Positions 1-5,432 are shown, counted from the stretch's first letter. The stretch is DNA of 7,701 bases from DATLAN01 sp035527455 (GCA_035527455.1 DATLAN010000075.1:1-7701), one strand, 5' to 3'. Notes: generated by a model from the sequence alone, not told the origin. Numbers and translations: made by a program.

Positions 1-201
1 GTGTCGATCGCGGGTCGATCGCGGGGAGGATCGCTGGACGCCGAGCAGCTCCTCGATCGACAGCGTAACGGCCGTGCGATCGACGCGTGTGATGACGCCC
101 TGCGCCGCTCGTCGGCCCCGGGCTGAAGCCCGGAGCACTCCACGCGCCGTGTGCGGGTCGATGGACAAACGAAATCCGACTCCCCGCCGTTCCCCCGCCG
201 T
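1..201 (+). repeat. Left arm of 201-bp inverted repeat
   Basis: Positions 1-201 are the reverse complement of 7501-7701 with one difference: A at 142, opposite the A at 7560 (which reads T on the reverse strand). Similarity stops sharply after 201. The arm holds a tandem duplication of TCGATCGCGGG (4-14 and 15-25) and a hairpin CCGGGCT-GA-AGCCCGG at 118-133. No coding frame in it is convincing. It could be the terminal repeat of a linear element, the inverted repeat of a transposon or invertible segment, or two copies of a longer repeat cut by the assembly. The repeat is certain from the sequence; its role is not. Confidence 0.97.
118..133. repeat. Short perfect hairpin inside the inverted-repeat arm
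   Basis: CCGGGCT (118-124), loop GA, AGCCCGG (127-133): seven GC-rich pairs with a 2-nt loop. The same hairpin lies at 7569-7584 in the other arm. It has no T-run after it on either strand, so it does not look like an intrinsic terminator. A REP-like palindrome or protein-binding site is possible. Confidence 0.7.
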
Positions 202-260
202 CCGGCCGCGCGCCACTCCGACGGCCACGATGGCTGGCGGTGTCGCGCGCGGCCGGCCTG

Positions 261-453
261 GGAGTCCGGAAAGGGCGGCGCCTCTAGCCGCCCGTCCGGT
301 CGTGAGCCAGACCCGTCCGTCGATCGGAGTCCGGAAAGGGCGTCGTCTCTAGACGCCCGTCCGGCCGTGAGCCAGACCTTTTCGTCGGTCGTGTGCGGGT
401 CCGGAGGCCACTCCAGCCGACGGACCGCCCGAAAGCCAGACCCGTCCGTTGCC
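261..453. repeat. Three ~65-bp tandem units with a conserved hairpin
   Basis: Unit 1 (261-325) and unit 2 (326-390) both begin GGAGTCCGGAAAGGGCG and differ at 8 of 65 positions. Unit 3 (about 391-453) is degenerate but keeps GTCCGGA and AGCCAGACCCGTCCGT. Units 1 and 2 each carry a 7-bp stem: GGGCGGC/GCCGCCC (273-279 with 287-293) and GGGCGTC/GACGCCC (338-344 with 352-358). The stem pair G278-C288 in unit 1 is replaced by T343-A353 in unit 2, which keeps the pairing. This fills most of the non-coding stretch between the left arm and the regulator promoter. The function is unknown; a structured RNA or a DNA-binding or replication site is possible. Confidence 0.85.
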
Positions 454-454
454 C

Positions 455-483
455 TTGACGTTTCGCCGGCGTGGGTGTATTAC
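455..483 (+). promoter_or_regulatory. Sigma70-type promoter of the ribbon-helix-helix gene
   Basis: TTGACG (455-460) and TATTAC (478-483) are separated by 17 nt, close to the bacterial consensus spacing. The -10 box lies inside the first GTATTAC half-site of the operator, so a bound repressor would block RNA polymerase directly. The start codon is about 60 nt downstream of the -10 box. Confidence 0.75.
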
Positions 484-517
484 AGCGATCGCTGTATTAC
501 AACACGTGTTGTAATAC
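477..517. promoter_or_regulatory. Palindromic operator with three GTATTAC half-sites
   Basis: GTATTAC occurs at 477-483 and 494-500, and its inverse GTAATAC at 511-517, so the half-sites sit at an exact 17-bp period. Positions 494-517 form a perfect 24-bp palindrome centred on CACGTG. Positions 481-496 form a second perfect 16-bp palindrome centred on GCGATCGC, overlapping the first by three bases. The site covers the -10 region and transcription start of the downstream repressor-like gene. Autoregulation is the obvious reading, inferred from position and symmetry. Confidence 0.8.
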
Positions 518-544
518 CCCGGACCCGGACCCAGGAGGTTGATT

Positions 545-736
545 ATGTCACGCTCACAGTATCCGATCGTTTCCGTTCGGCTGTCGCCGGATGTGCTTGC
601 CAGGCTGGATCGTGTGCTTAAGCACGAGTCCGGCTTCGCCCATCGTGGCGATCGTACTCAGGCGATCACGATTGCCTTGATCGAATGGATGGACCGTCAA
701 GAGCGGAACGCTCGTAAAAAGAGAATTCCGGTTTAG
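545..736 (+). CDS. Ribbon-helix-helix (CopG/Arc-type) DNA-binding protein, 63 aa
   Basis: This small protein fits the ribbon-helix-helix fold: a short basic N-terminus, a beta strand at about residues 7-13 (PIVSVRL), helix 1 at about 14-28 starting with SPDVL, a loop containing GDR, helix 2 at about 37-53 (RTQAITIALIEWMDRQ), and a basic tail. Proteins of this family bind DNA as dimers through the paired N-terminal strands, usually as repressors of their own promoter. The ATG at 545 was chosen because AGGAGG (533-538) lies 6 nt upstream; a TTG at 539 is in frame but overlaps nothing useful. It is the only gene on the plus strand, has its own promoter and a palindromic operator, and ends 1 nt before the stop of the convergent peptidase gene. 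No toxin partner follows it, so an antitoxin role is unlikely. Confidence 0.88.
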   Translation: MSRSQYPIVSVRLSPDVLARLDRVLKHESGFAHRGDRTQAITIALIEWMDRQERNARKKRIPV

Positions 737-737
737 C

Positions 738-1532
738 TTAGGCTCCCGTCGCGAAGGTCTCGCTGATCGGGGCGAAGGCGCCCAAATCCGCCGTGCCGTG
801 TTTTTCGTCGAGCAGGAAGTATCCGTTCTCTCCGTAGTCGGCTCCCCAGGAGTTGTCGCAGCCGATTCCAACCTCGCCGTTAGGCAGAATCACGGGGTCC
901 AGTTGGCAAACGAGATGGCCCCACCAGCGGAGGCCGATCGCTACGGGGATCCGGTGCAACGCCAGCGTAATCTGCACTTCCCACGAGAGGACGTCGAGCC
1001 AGTTCAGCACGACGTGATCGAGTCGATCTTCTTTCCATCGCGGATCGGCTTTTTTTTCGTTCAGTTCGTTCGGCGGCCAAAGTTCCTGACGACAGGCCCC
1101 GAACTCCATCAGCTGATGCAGGGCTTCATCCGGGGATCCGCCGCGGTTGCGGCCGCCGGTCAGCGGTACGGCGACGGACTCGGCGGAGAGAATCAGCGGG
1201 TCTTGCCCCTGGTAGATGCGGAGCACTTCGACCGCTCGGACCGATCCGTGAGCCCAACAGTAATTCGTCCAGCCCTGATCGTGCGGCGGGAGGTTGTCCA
1301 TGCACAGGTCGTGGCTCCACGGCCCGCCGTCATTCTCGATGATCGCCTTCCACGATGCTCTCGGGATGATCGGAAAAAAAAAGCTGGCCGGTGTCACGCC
1401 GCCGATGTGGCCGTAGGGCGTCTTGCGTTGGAGGCAGCCTTCGGTACCGTAAAGTTCCTTGCCTCGCAGTCGGGCGATGCGGAGGCGGATTTGTTCGTCC
1501 GCGTTGGCGTCCGTGATTATCAGCGGCGGCAT
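738..1532 (-). CDS. Papain-like (C1-type) cysteine peptidase, 264 aa
   Basis: The catalytic signature of papain-family peptidases is intact and in order: Gln86 (oxyanion hole) and Cys92 in DQGWTNYCWAHGS, His206 in WWGHLVC, and Asn227 in CDNSWG followed by YGENGYF. Residues 1-75 are a unique N-terminal segment with no signal peptide, so the protein is either cytoplasmic or part of a particle. Papain-like enzymes of this compact kind occur in phage and mobile-element gene sets as well as in cells. Possible roles are processing of element proteins or attack on host proteins; the sequence does not decide. GGAGG lies 8 nt before the ATG and overlaps the end of the upstream thioredoxin-like gene, so the two are probably co-translated. 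It is the last gene of the minus-strand run, and no terminator is visible after it. Confidence 0.87.
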   Translation of the reverse strand: MPPLIITDANADEQIRLRIARLRGKELYGTEGCLQRKTPYGHIGGVTPASFFFPIIPRASWKAIIENDGGPWSHDLCMDNLPPHDQGWTNYCWAHGSVRAVEVLRIYQGQDPLILSAESVAVPLTGGRNRGGSPDEALHQLMEFGACRQELWPPNELNEKKADPRWKEDRLDHVVLNWLDVLSWEVQITLALHRIPVAIGLRWWGHLVCQLDPVILPNGEVGIGCDNSWGADYGENGYFLLDEKHGTADLGAFAPISETFATGA

Positions 1533-1536
1533 CGGT

Positions 1537-2127
1537 TCATCCTCCGTATTTTTCGATTAGGTTCAAGAACTTGGCGGGCGAATCTGGCAACGATCCTTGC
1601 CAGATTACTTTGCCGTGGTCGTCGCCGAGAATTACCCATGGCAGCTTCTTCCCCTTGGCAAGGTTCAAGTACGGGGCGTATAACGGTGGCGGCTTCCCCG
1701 TCCGCTTGTCGATCAGGTCGGCGGGGCAGATTCCCAAAAAATCATGTTTCTCCATCGCCAGGCCTCGCCACCCCTCGTCCACGAGCACGTCGCGTTGGGT
1801 CTGCGTCGTCCGCTCCGGGTCCTCGACGATGCAGATGGTCAACCTGGTCGGCTCAGGCGGCGGCGGGGGGATCGGATCCGGCGGGATCGGATCCGTCGAT
1901 CGACTCATCATCCAGAAACCAATCTTCCCGTCCGGTGTCGCGTAGACCATCCACATGCGATCGGCGTCTATCGGCAAGAGGACGGCCGTTGTCGTCGTTC
2001 CGTCTGAGAACGGCAGCGTAAAAGGCGTCTGCGTCGCGGGAAAAGGGATTGAGGCTGCTGCTGCGAATCCGGTAAGCAGCAGCCAACTCAGAAAAGGGAG
2101 AACCATTTGACCGATTAAATCTTTCAT
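1537..2127 (-). CDS. Secreted thioredoxin-like protein without CXXC, 196 aa
   Basis: Residues 1-25 form a typical signal peptide (a charged start, then LPFLSWLLLTGFAAAAS), so the protein is probably exported. Residues 26-78 hold an uncharacterised domain ending in WMMSRS, and 79-94 are a proline-rich linker (DPIPPDPIPPPPPEP). Residues 95-196 resemble a thioredoxin fold: a first strand LTICIV, then LPWVILGDD with a likely cis-proline at Pro163, a GKVIWQG strand turn and a final helix. The redox CXXC is absent, so it probably acts in binding rather than dithiol exchange. The ATG at 2127 was preferred over one at 2175 because a GGAG lies 8 nt upstream and the longer start would run through an inverted-repeat cluster and spoil the signal peptide. 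Its stop overlaps the ribosome-binding region of the peptidase gene. Confidence 0.75.
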   Translation of the reverse strand: MKDLIGQMVLPFLSWLLLTGFAAAASIPFPATQTPFTLPFSDGTTTTAVLLPIDADRMWMVYATPDGKIGFWMMSRSTDPIPPDPIPPPPPEPTRLTICIVEDPERTTQTQRDVLVDEGWRGLAMEKHDFLGICPADLIDKRTGKPPPLYAPYLNLAKGKKLPWVILGDDHGKVIWQGSLPDSPAKFLNLIEKYGG

Positions 2128-2150
2128 CGCTCTGACTCCGTGGGCTAGAG

Positions 2151-2192
2151 GTTGTCGATCGTTCACGATCGACAACGCAGGTTGTCGATCGT
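2151..2192. promoter_or_regulatory. Three alternating 12-bp inverted arms upstream of the thioredoxin-like gene
   Basis: GTTGTCGATCGT occurs at 2151-2162 and 2181-2192, with its exact inverse ACGATCGACAAC at 2165-2176 between them. The middle arm can pair with either neighbour (loop of 2 or 4 nt), but not both. The cluster sits just upstream of the start at 2127 and just after the hairpin at 2198-2232. It could be a multi-site operator for a dimeric regulator or a small RNA switch. The half-sites differ from those of the ribbon-helix-helix operator. Confidence 0.7.
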
Positions 2193-2197
2193 TTCGG

Positions 2198-2232
2198 CCG
2201 TTTCATCGACGGCAACAGCGTCGATGAAACGG
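2198..2232. terminator. 14-bp perfect hairpin at the 3' end of the 65-aa gene
   Basis: CCGTTTCATCGACG (2198-2211), a 7-nt loop GCAACAG and CGTCGATGAAACGG (2219-2232) form a perfect 14-bp stem. It spans the stop codon of the minus-strand small gene. No T-run follows on either strand, so it is a weak candidate for intrinsic termination. It may instead stabilise the 3' end of the upstream mRNA or serve as a protein site. Confidence 0.5.
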
Positions 2233-2400
2233 GCGCAAGACGTGGACGCAGCGGCCGACGGCTCGCAGAGCTCGTTGGGCCGGGCGGCGGTGGAAGCACT
2301 TGGCGTGGATTTGGACCGCCGGCGGCGGGTCCGCGATCGTCGGCAGCGGGCACTCGGCCGGCCGGCCGAGCAGCGCGGCGACGAGGATCAAACTTTCCAT
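2203..2400 (-). CDS. Hypothetical small Cys/Arg/His-rich protein, 65 aa
   Basis: I do not recognise the family. The start at 2400 is well supported: AAGGAG sits 8 nt upstream, just after the stop of the LamG gene 15 nt away. The N-terminus (MESLILVAALLGRPAEC) is short and hydrophobic, like a minimal signal or lipoprotein-type leader. The rest contains four further cysteines and many Arg and His residues (KCFHRRPAQ, GRCVHVL, FHRRCCRR). Codons end strongly in G or C, as expected for a real gene in this GC-rich DNA. The last codons and the stop fall inside a 14-bp hairpin, which is odd and leaves open a frameshift or a chance frame in the distal half. Confidence 0.5.
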   Translation of the reverse strand: MESLILVAALLGRPAECPLPTIADPPPAVQIHAKCFHRRPAQRALRAVGRCVHVLRPFHRRCCRR

Positions 2401-2414
2401 CGTGAGTTCTCCTT

Positions 2415-3134
2415 TTATTGGACTTCTTCTTGAGTTCCGTTGCCGGAGTTGTAGATAGCCCGGATCGTCGCGAGCGTCAACGCTTTGTCGTAGCACCGCA
2501 CGTCGTCGATGGGGCCGATGAACTTGTACGCATCGTCGACCGCCGAGTACGCTCCGATGAACGCCGGATAGCTGCCGAAGCCGCTGAACGTGTTTACCAC
2601 ACTGTCCGCCAGATTGCCGTTGAGATAAACCCTGAACGCGATCCCGTCATAAGTCAGCGCGACGTGGTGCCACGTATCTGCGGTGAATCCAACCGTGTCG
2701 CGCGTGAGAACCTCTGCCCCCGTATGGTAGCCGAACTGGAGTTTGCCCCCCCCTATGGACGCCAGGAAGATTGCTGATCCCTTCACGTCACCCCGATGAA
2801 ACCCGAAAATCTGATCGCGCGTAACTGACAGCGCCGTCCGTTCGGCCCACGCACAAATCGACCACGGTGAGGCGGCGGTGATGACCGCGTTGGAAGCGGG
2901 AAGCTGAATGTACGCCGCACCGTCGAACAGCGCCGCTTGATTGATCTTGCCGGCCGGCCACGTCACACCGTTGGCTGTGCCGTGTAGGCCGTAGCCGCTG
3001 GCGTCGTTGGCGTTGCCGTCGAGGAAATAGTGGGCGATCGTTTTTATCACCAGGTCCGGGTACTTCACCCTCACGCGGCGGCGAATAGGTCCGCTGATGT
3101 TCGGGCTGAAAATGGATCCGGCGGTCTTGACCAT
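2415..3134 (-). CDS. LamG/concanavalin A-like jelly-roll domain protein, 239 aa
   Basis: Residues about 33-230 match the LamG-like jelly roll well: HYFLDGNANDASGYGLHGT at the first strand, AALFDGAAYIQLP, SPWSICAWAERT, DTWHHVALTYDG, FRVYLNGNLADS, IGPIDDVRCYDKALT and a closing helix IRAIYN. Such domains bind carbohydrate or protein surfaces and are common in secreted proteins and in phage tail or spike proteins. There is no signal peptide. A short basic N-terminal stretch (about 11-24) precedes the domain and could anchor it to a particle. The start at 3134 lacks a clear Shine-Dalgarno sequence; the upstream leader is A/T-rich. The gene lies downstream of a strong terminator-like hairpin, so it may depend on readthrough or on a promoter I cannot see. 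A surface-binding role is inferred. Confidence 0.83.
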   Translation of the reverse strand: MVKTAGSIFSPNISGPIRRRVRVKYPDLVIKTIAHYFLDGNANDASGYGLHGTANGVTWPAGKINQAALFDGAAYIQLPASNAVITAASPWSICAWAERTALSVTRDQIFGFHRGDVKGSAIFLASIGGGKLQFGYHTGAEVLTRDTVGFTADTWHHVALTYDGIAFRVYLNGNLADSVVNTFSGFGSYPAFIGAYSAVDDAYKFIGPIDDVRCYDKALTLATIRAIYNSGNGTQEEVQ

Positions 3135-3160
3135 TTTTTCAATCTTTTTGTAGAAAAAGG

Positions 3161-3205
3161 ATTAGAAAAATCCCGGCCGGCCGTGGTAATGGGCGGCCGG
3201 CCGGG
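3161..3205 (-). terminator. Intrinsic terminator between the 60-aa and LamG genes
   Basis: On the minus strand an 11-bp perfect stem CCCGGCCGGCC/GGCCGGCCGGG (3195-3205 with 3172-3182, 12-nt loop) is followed at once by ATTTTTCT. This is a classic intrinsic terminator for transcripts coming from the upstream genes. It lies inside an otherwise one-directional gene run, so it should reduce expression of the LamG, 65-aa, thioredoxin-like and peptidase genes unless they have their own promoter. Confidence 0.8.
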
Positions 3206-3233
3206 CGCCATCCTTGGCGGAGAGCAAGTCACC

Positions 3234-3416
3234 CTACACTTTCAGTGTTTCGTCCCGCGGTTTGAAGAATTGCAGGATCAACGGCAAAAGCTGCATGAAC
3301 AGCTCGATCAGTTTTGCCCAGTCGATCTTGCCGAGTTCGTTGCACGCGTCGAAAGTGTCTGCTGCGGTTCGCAGCAGGCATCCGATGGTTTGCGCTTCGG
3401 CTTGTACTTTCATCAT
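3234..3416 (-). CDS. Small hydrophobic-helix protein, 60 aa, possible membrane peptide
   Basis: I do not recognise the family. The first 35 residues are polar with two cysteines (IGCLLRTAADTFDACNELG). Residues 37-52 (WAKLIELFMQLLPLIL) plus QFF form a strongly hydrophobic or amphipathic helix ending in a charged tail (KPRDETLKV). That layout suits a peripheral or single-pass membrane peptide, such as a holin-like or virion-membrane component, but a cytoplasmic amphipathic helix is also possible. Two ATGs are adjacent (3416 and 3413); GGGAG lies about 13 nt upstream of the first, a long spacing. GC-rich hairpins bracket the gene at 3172-3205 and 3447-3480, making it look like a separate expression cassette. 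Confidence 0.62.
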   Translation of the reverse strand: MMKVQAEAQTIGCLLRTAADTFDACNELGKIDWAKLIELFMQLLPLILQFFKPRDETLKV

Positions 3417-3446
3417 GATCTTTTTTTCTCTCCCGGGTTAAAAGTT

Positions 3447-3480
3447 GCCGGCCGGGCCGTGAGTGTTCGGCCCGGCCGGC
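3447..3480 (-). terminator. 13-bp GC-only hairpin after the 209-aa gene
   Basis: GCCGGCCGGGCCG (3447-3459) and CGGCCCGGCCGGC (3468-3480) form a perfect 13-bp stem with an 8-nt loop. On the minus strand it is followed by AACTTTTAA, only a weak T-run. It lies 13 nt beyond the stop of the 209-aa gene. A weak terminator, an attenuator or an mRNA-stabilising hairpin are all possible. It resembles the GGCCGGCC hairpin at 3172-3205. Confidence 0.6.
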
Positions 3481-3493
3481 CGGAGGCAGTGGT

Positions 3494-4123
3494 TTACGTC
3501 ACGGTTCCGGTGACTTCCCCTTCTTCATCGCCCAGCAATCCTGCCTTGGTGAAGAACCGGGCGTCGTAGTAGTAGTCACCGGCTTCGAGGTTGCTGTCCG
3601 TGTAGACCATGGCTCCCGTTGCGTCGACCTCCAACACCGCGATACAGTTGGCAAAGCTCGTGTTGAATGTGCCCGTTGGTGAACGGAAAAGCATCACGCC
3701 CCAAACGTCGTTGAGGGTAGTGATCTCGAACAGCACGTCCATGTGCCTTGTCCCGCCCGTCGCGCTGGCGAGCACTGCGAGCGGTTCGGTACCGTCCTCG
3801 GTAGCTGGGTGTGCCATGGACGGTGCGTTGAATTCCCTCCATCGCCTCATGTTCTTCTGCATGTAGGCGTTGAACGGGGAGAATATGCCGGCGTTCGCCA
3901 AGTCATCCCACGTCCCTTCGTGCGTCGGCTGCACGCTCAGCTTCCACACTTGGCTGAGGAATTTGAACATCGACCTTACGCTGACCTGCTTCGGCAGCTT
4001 GGGGTTGGCCGGCCGGACCAGTTGGCGGACGTAGTTGCGGCCTTTCCACTTGGAAAAGACCAGTGTTCCGGCGAGAGAGCCGCTCGCGTCGAGCGACATT
4101 GCGGGTGCGTTTACCTTGACCAT
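3494..4123 (-). CDS. Phage structural-like protein with WKG...NAYM motif, 209 aa
   Basis: The N-terminal 95 residues have a pattern I associate with small phage-type structural proteins (compare DUF6266-like proteins): FSKWKGRNYVRQLVRPANP (23-41), a Q/R helix (46-60) ending in WK, then TWDDLA (71-76) and FNAYMQKN (84-91). The C-terminal part (about 110-209) looks like an all-beta domain, with VLFEITTLNDVWGVMLFRS and AGDYYYDARFFTKAGL. There is no signal peptide or membrane segment. The start at 4123 is clear: AAGGAG 7 nt upstream. The 120-aa protein at 5433-5795 shows the same order of motifs, so the two are probably distant relatives. A particle component is the best guess; the exact role is unknown. 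Confidence 0.65.
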   Translation of the reverse strand: MVKVNAPAMSLDASGSLAGTLVFSKWKGRNYVRQLVRPANPKLPKQVSVRSMFKFLSQVWKLSVQPTHEGTWDDLANAGIFSPFNAYMQKNMRRWREFNAPSMAHPATEDGTEPLAVLASATGGTRHMDVLFEITTLNDVWGVMLFRSPTGTFNTSFANCIAVLEVDATGAMVYTDSNLEAGDYYYDARFFTKAGLLGDEEGEVTGTVT

Positions 4124-4209
4124 TAGATTTCTCCTTGGGCAAGGCTTCGCGTTGGTGATGAAAACTCACTGGTGGGCATTTGTTATTTTCTCCGTGCATC
4201 CCGGGAAAG

Positions 4210-4302
4210 TCAAGTCTCTCGGTTGTTCCACATGATCCAAAGGATCGGCGGCACGACGACTGCTAGCACGATTACGGTGTAAAGGATGTCGCTGTCGCTC
4301 AT
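4210..4302 (-). CDS. Single-pass membrane micropeptide, 30 aa
   Basis: This peptide begins MSDSDILYTVIVL and continues AVVVPPILWIMW before a short polar end (NNRET). It is an acidic N-tip, one hydrophobic segment of about 20 residues interrupted by a double proline, and a charged C-tail: a textbook single transmembrane peptide. AAGGGG lies 8 nt before the ATG, and the TAA of the upstream 152-aa gene falls within this ribosome-binding region, so translation is probably coupled. Its size and place between structural-like genes suit a virion-membrane or lysis-related peptide, but no family can be named. The existence of the gene rests on its ribosome-binding site, position and composition. Confidence 0.6.
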   Translation of the reverse strand: MSDSDILYTVIVLAVVVPPILWIMWNNRET

Positions 4303-4314
4303 GGTTTTGGCCCC

Positions 4315-4773
4315 TTAAGGCGTCGTGTAGGCGGAGTAGAGTCGGTACGTCGAGGCCTGGTCTGGCGGCATCGTGGAGTCGGCGTCGAGGATGCCCGTGT
4401 CGAGCGGCACGTTCGGGTCGATCTCACGGGCGAAGGATGCTGCGCAGTTCCAGCCTGGGTAACCTCCCCACTCATAATATCCGCTGAGGTTGGTTCCGAC
4501 GATCGTTAGCCAGACGTCGAACCAGGGGTCTGAGCCTTCGCGGCTGTAGGCGTAGACGTTTCCTGGATCCGGGTAAGATGGTTGCAATTCTACCGATTCC
4601 TCGAGATCTCGCCAAATGTCGAAGGAGTCGATGCCGTGCCAGGTGGCGTCGAGTCGGAGCGTGTTGTGTGGGGGCGGCGGTGGTGGGGGGATGATAATTG
4701 GTTTCTTCTTCGACTTGCAGACCGGGGGGGGCTGCTGAACAACTGGGCGGCGAGAGAACTTGCTGCTGACCAT
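4315..4773 (-). CDS. Hypothetical proline-rich protein, 152 aa
   Basis: I do not recognise the family. Residues 1-37 are basic and then proline-rich (QQPPPVCKSKKKP, then a run of seven prolines), probably a disordered arm. Residues 38-152 look folded and aromatic: LRLDATWHGIDSFDIWRDL, DPWFDVWLTIVGTNLSGYYEW and GYPGWNC, with a Tyr/Thr-rich C-terminus. The beta-strand and aromatic pattern suggests a beta-sandwich. The ATG at 4773 is preferred over one at 4845 because AAGGA lies just upstream and the extra 24 residues read like untranslated leader. It follows the Trp-rich 189-aa gene after an 88-nt gap and precedes the membrane micropeptide, to which it is probably coupled. Confidence 0.6.
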   Translation of the reverse strand: MVSSKFSRRPVVQQPPPVCKSKKKPIIIPPPPPPPHNTLRLDATWHGIDSFDIWRDLEESVELQPSYPDPGNVYAYSREGSDPWFDVWLTIVGTNLSGYYEWGGYPGWNCAASFAREIDPNVPLDTGILDADSTMPPDQASTYRLYSAYTTP

Positions 4774-4861
4774 CGTTTCCTTCCAGGGTGTTCTGAGTCG
4801 TCTCGGGGCCTTCGGACGCAAGGCTCGCGATCCTGGGCCTGCCATTCCGTGCGTTTCGGGG

Positions 4862-5431
4862 TTATCTTGCCTGAATTACGATCACTCTCCCCCAGGAGTT
4901 GGGGTTTTGTGTGAACTTGATCTCTTTGTTGTCGGTGAAGTAGAACTTGATCCAATTGATTGTGTGCCTGTCCGTCGGGTGGAAAGTGCCCTCGACATCG
5001 AACACGTTGCCATGGAATGTTTTCCACGGCTTCCAATAGAACCAGGTTGTGTAGTCAAACTCCTCCTCACCGTCGAACGTGAATACGATTCTGATGTGGC
5101 TGATCAGCGGCGGCTCTCGGATGGCGACGGTGACGTCGGTCGATGATTGCCAGATTTCTTTCGGATCTTCGAACCAAGACTCTTTCATCCAGTAGCCGAT
5201 TTTCGCCCCCATGTATTCGCCTTCTAGGATGCTCGGGGTCAGGTTGATCCAGTCCCAAAAACCGAAGCGTTCCCATTTGGTTATTTTAGCGGTCGCCTCC
5301 CTCCAGTTCCAAATTCGTGCGCATAGGCCGTACAATCCCGGCTCGCTCCTTCTTTGGATCCGAACCATTACCCGGAGCTCTTCTTTGTCGTGTGGAGCGC
5401 ATGTTTTTGTATTGGTTTCGTTGTTCGACAT
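4862..5431 (-). CDS. Hypothetical tryptophan-rich protein, 189 aa
   Basis: I do not recognise the family. It has 13 tryptophans in 189 residues, far above usual protein content, in clusters such as RIWNWREA (39-46), GFWDWINL and TTWFYWKPWK. Many segments alternate hydrophobic and charged residues (HIRIVFTFDGEEEFDY, INWIKFYFTDNKEIKF, WGRVIVIQAR), which suggests a beta-rich, possibly jelly-roll-like fold. The N-terminus (about 1-18) is polar and probably flexible; there is no signal peptide. The start follows the stop of the 120-aa gene with one base between (TAA-C-ATG), and no Shine-Dalgarno is evident, so it relies on translational coupling. A particle-surface or minor structural protein is possible but unproven. 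Confidence 0.65.
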   Translation of the reverse strand: MSNNETNTKTCAPHDKEELRVMVRIQRRSEPGLYGLCARIWNWREATAKITKWERFGFWDWINLTPSILEGEYMGAKIGYWMKESWFEDPKEIWQSSTDVTVAIREPPLISHIRIVFTFDGEEEFDYTTWFYWKPWKTFHGNVFDVEGTFHPTDRHTINWIKFYFTDNKEIKFTQNPNSWGRVIVIQAR

Positions 5432-5432
5432 G

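Noticed and set aside
261..453. Tandem 65-bp units as a possible CRISPR array
   Set aside because: Only three units, no constant repeat separated by unique spacers, and no cas genes.
151..621. A 156-codon plus-strand frame through the tandem repeats and operator
   Set aside because: It crosses the repeat units, promoter and operator and overlaps the well-supported ribbon-helix-helix gene in another frame; the translation is low-complexity.
798..2021. A 407-codon open frame on the plus strand, the longest in the window
   Set aside because: It is antisense to the peptidase and thioredoxin-like genes, which show intact catalytic motifs, a signal peptide and ribosome-binding sites. High GC content opens such frames by chance.
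3903..4199. A 98-codon minus-strand frame overlapping the 209-aa gene
   Set aside because: It mostly overlaps the 209-aa gene, which has a better start site and recognisable motifs; the overlap product is Arg-rich and unlike any family.
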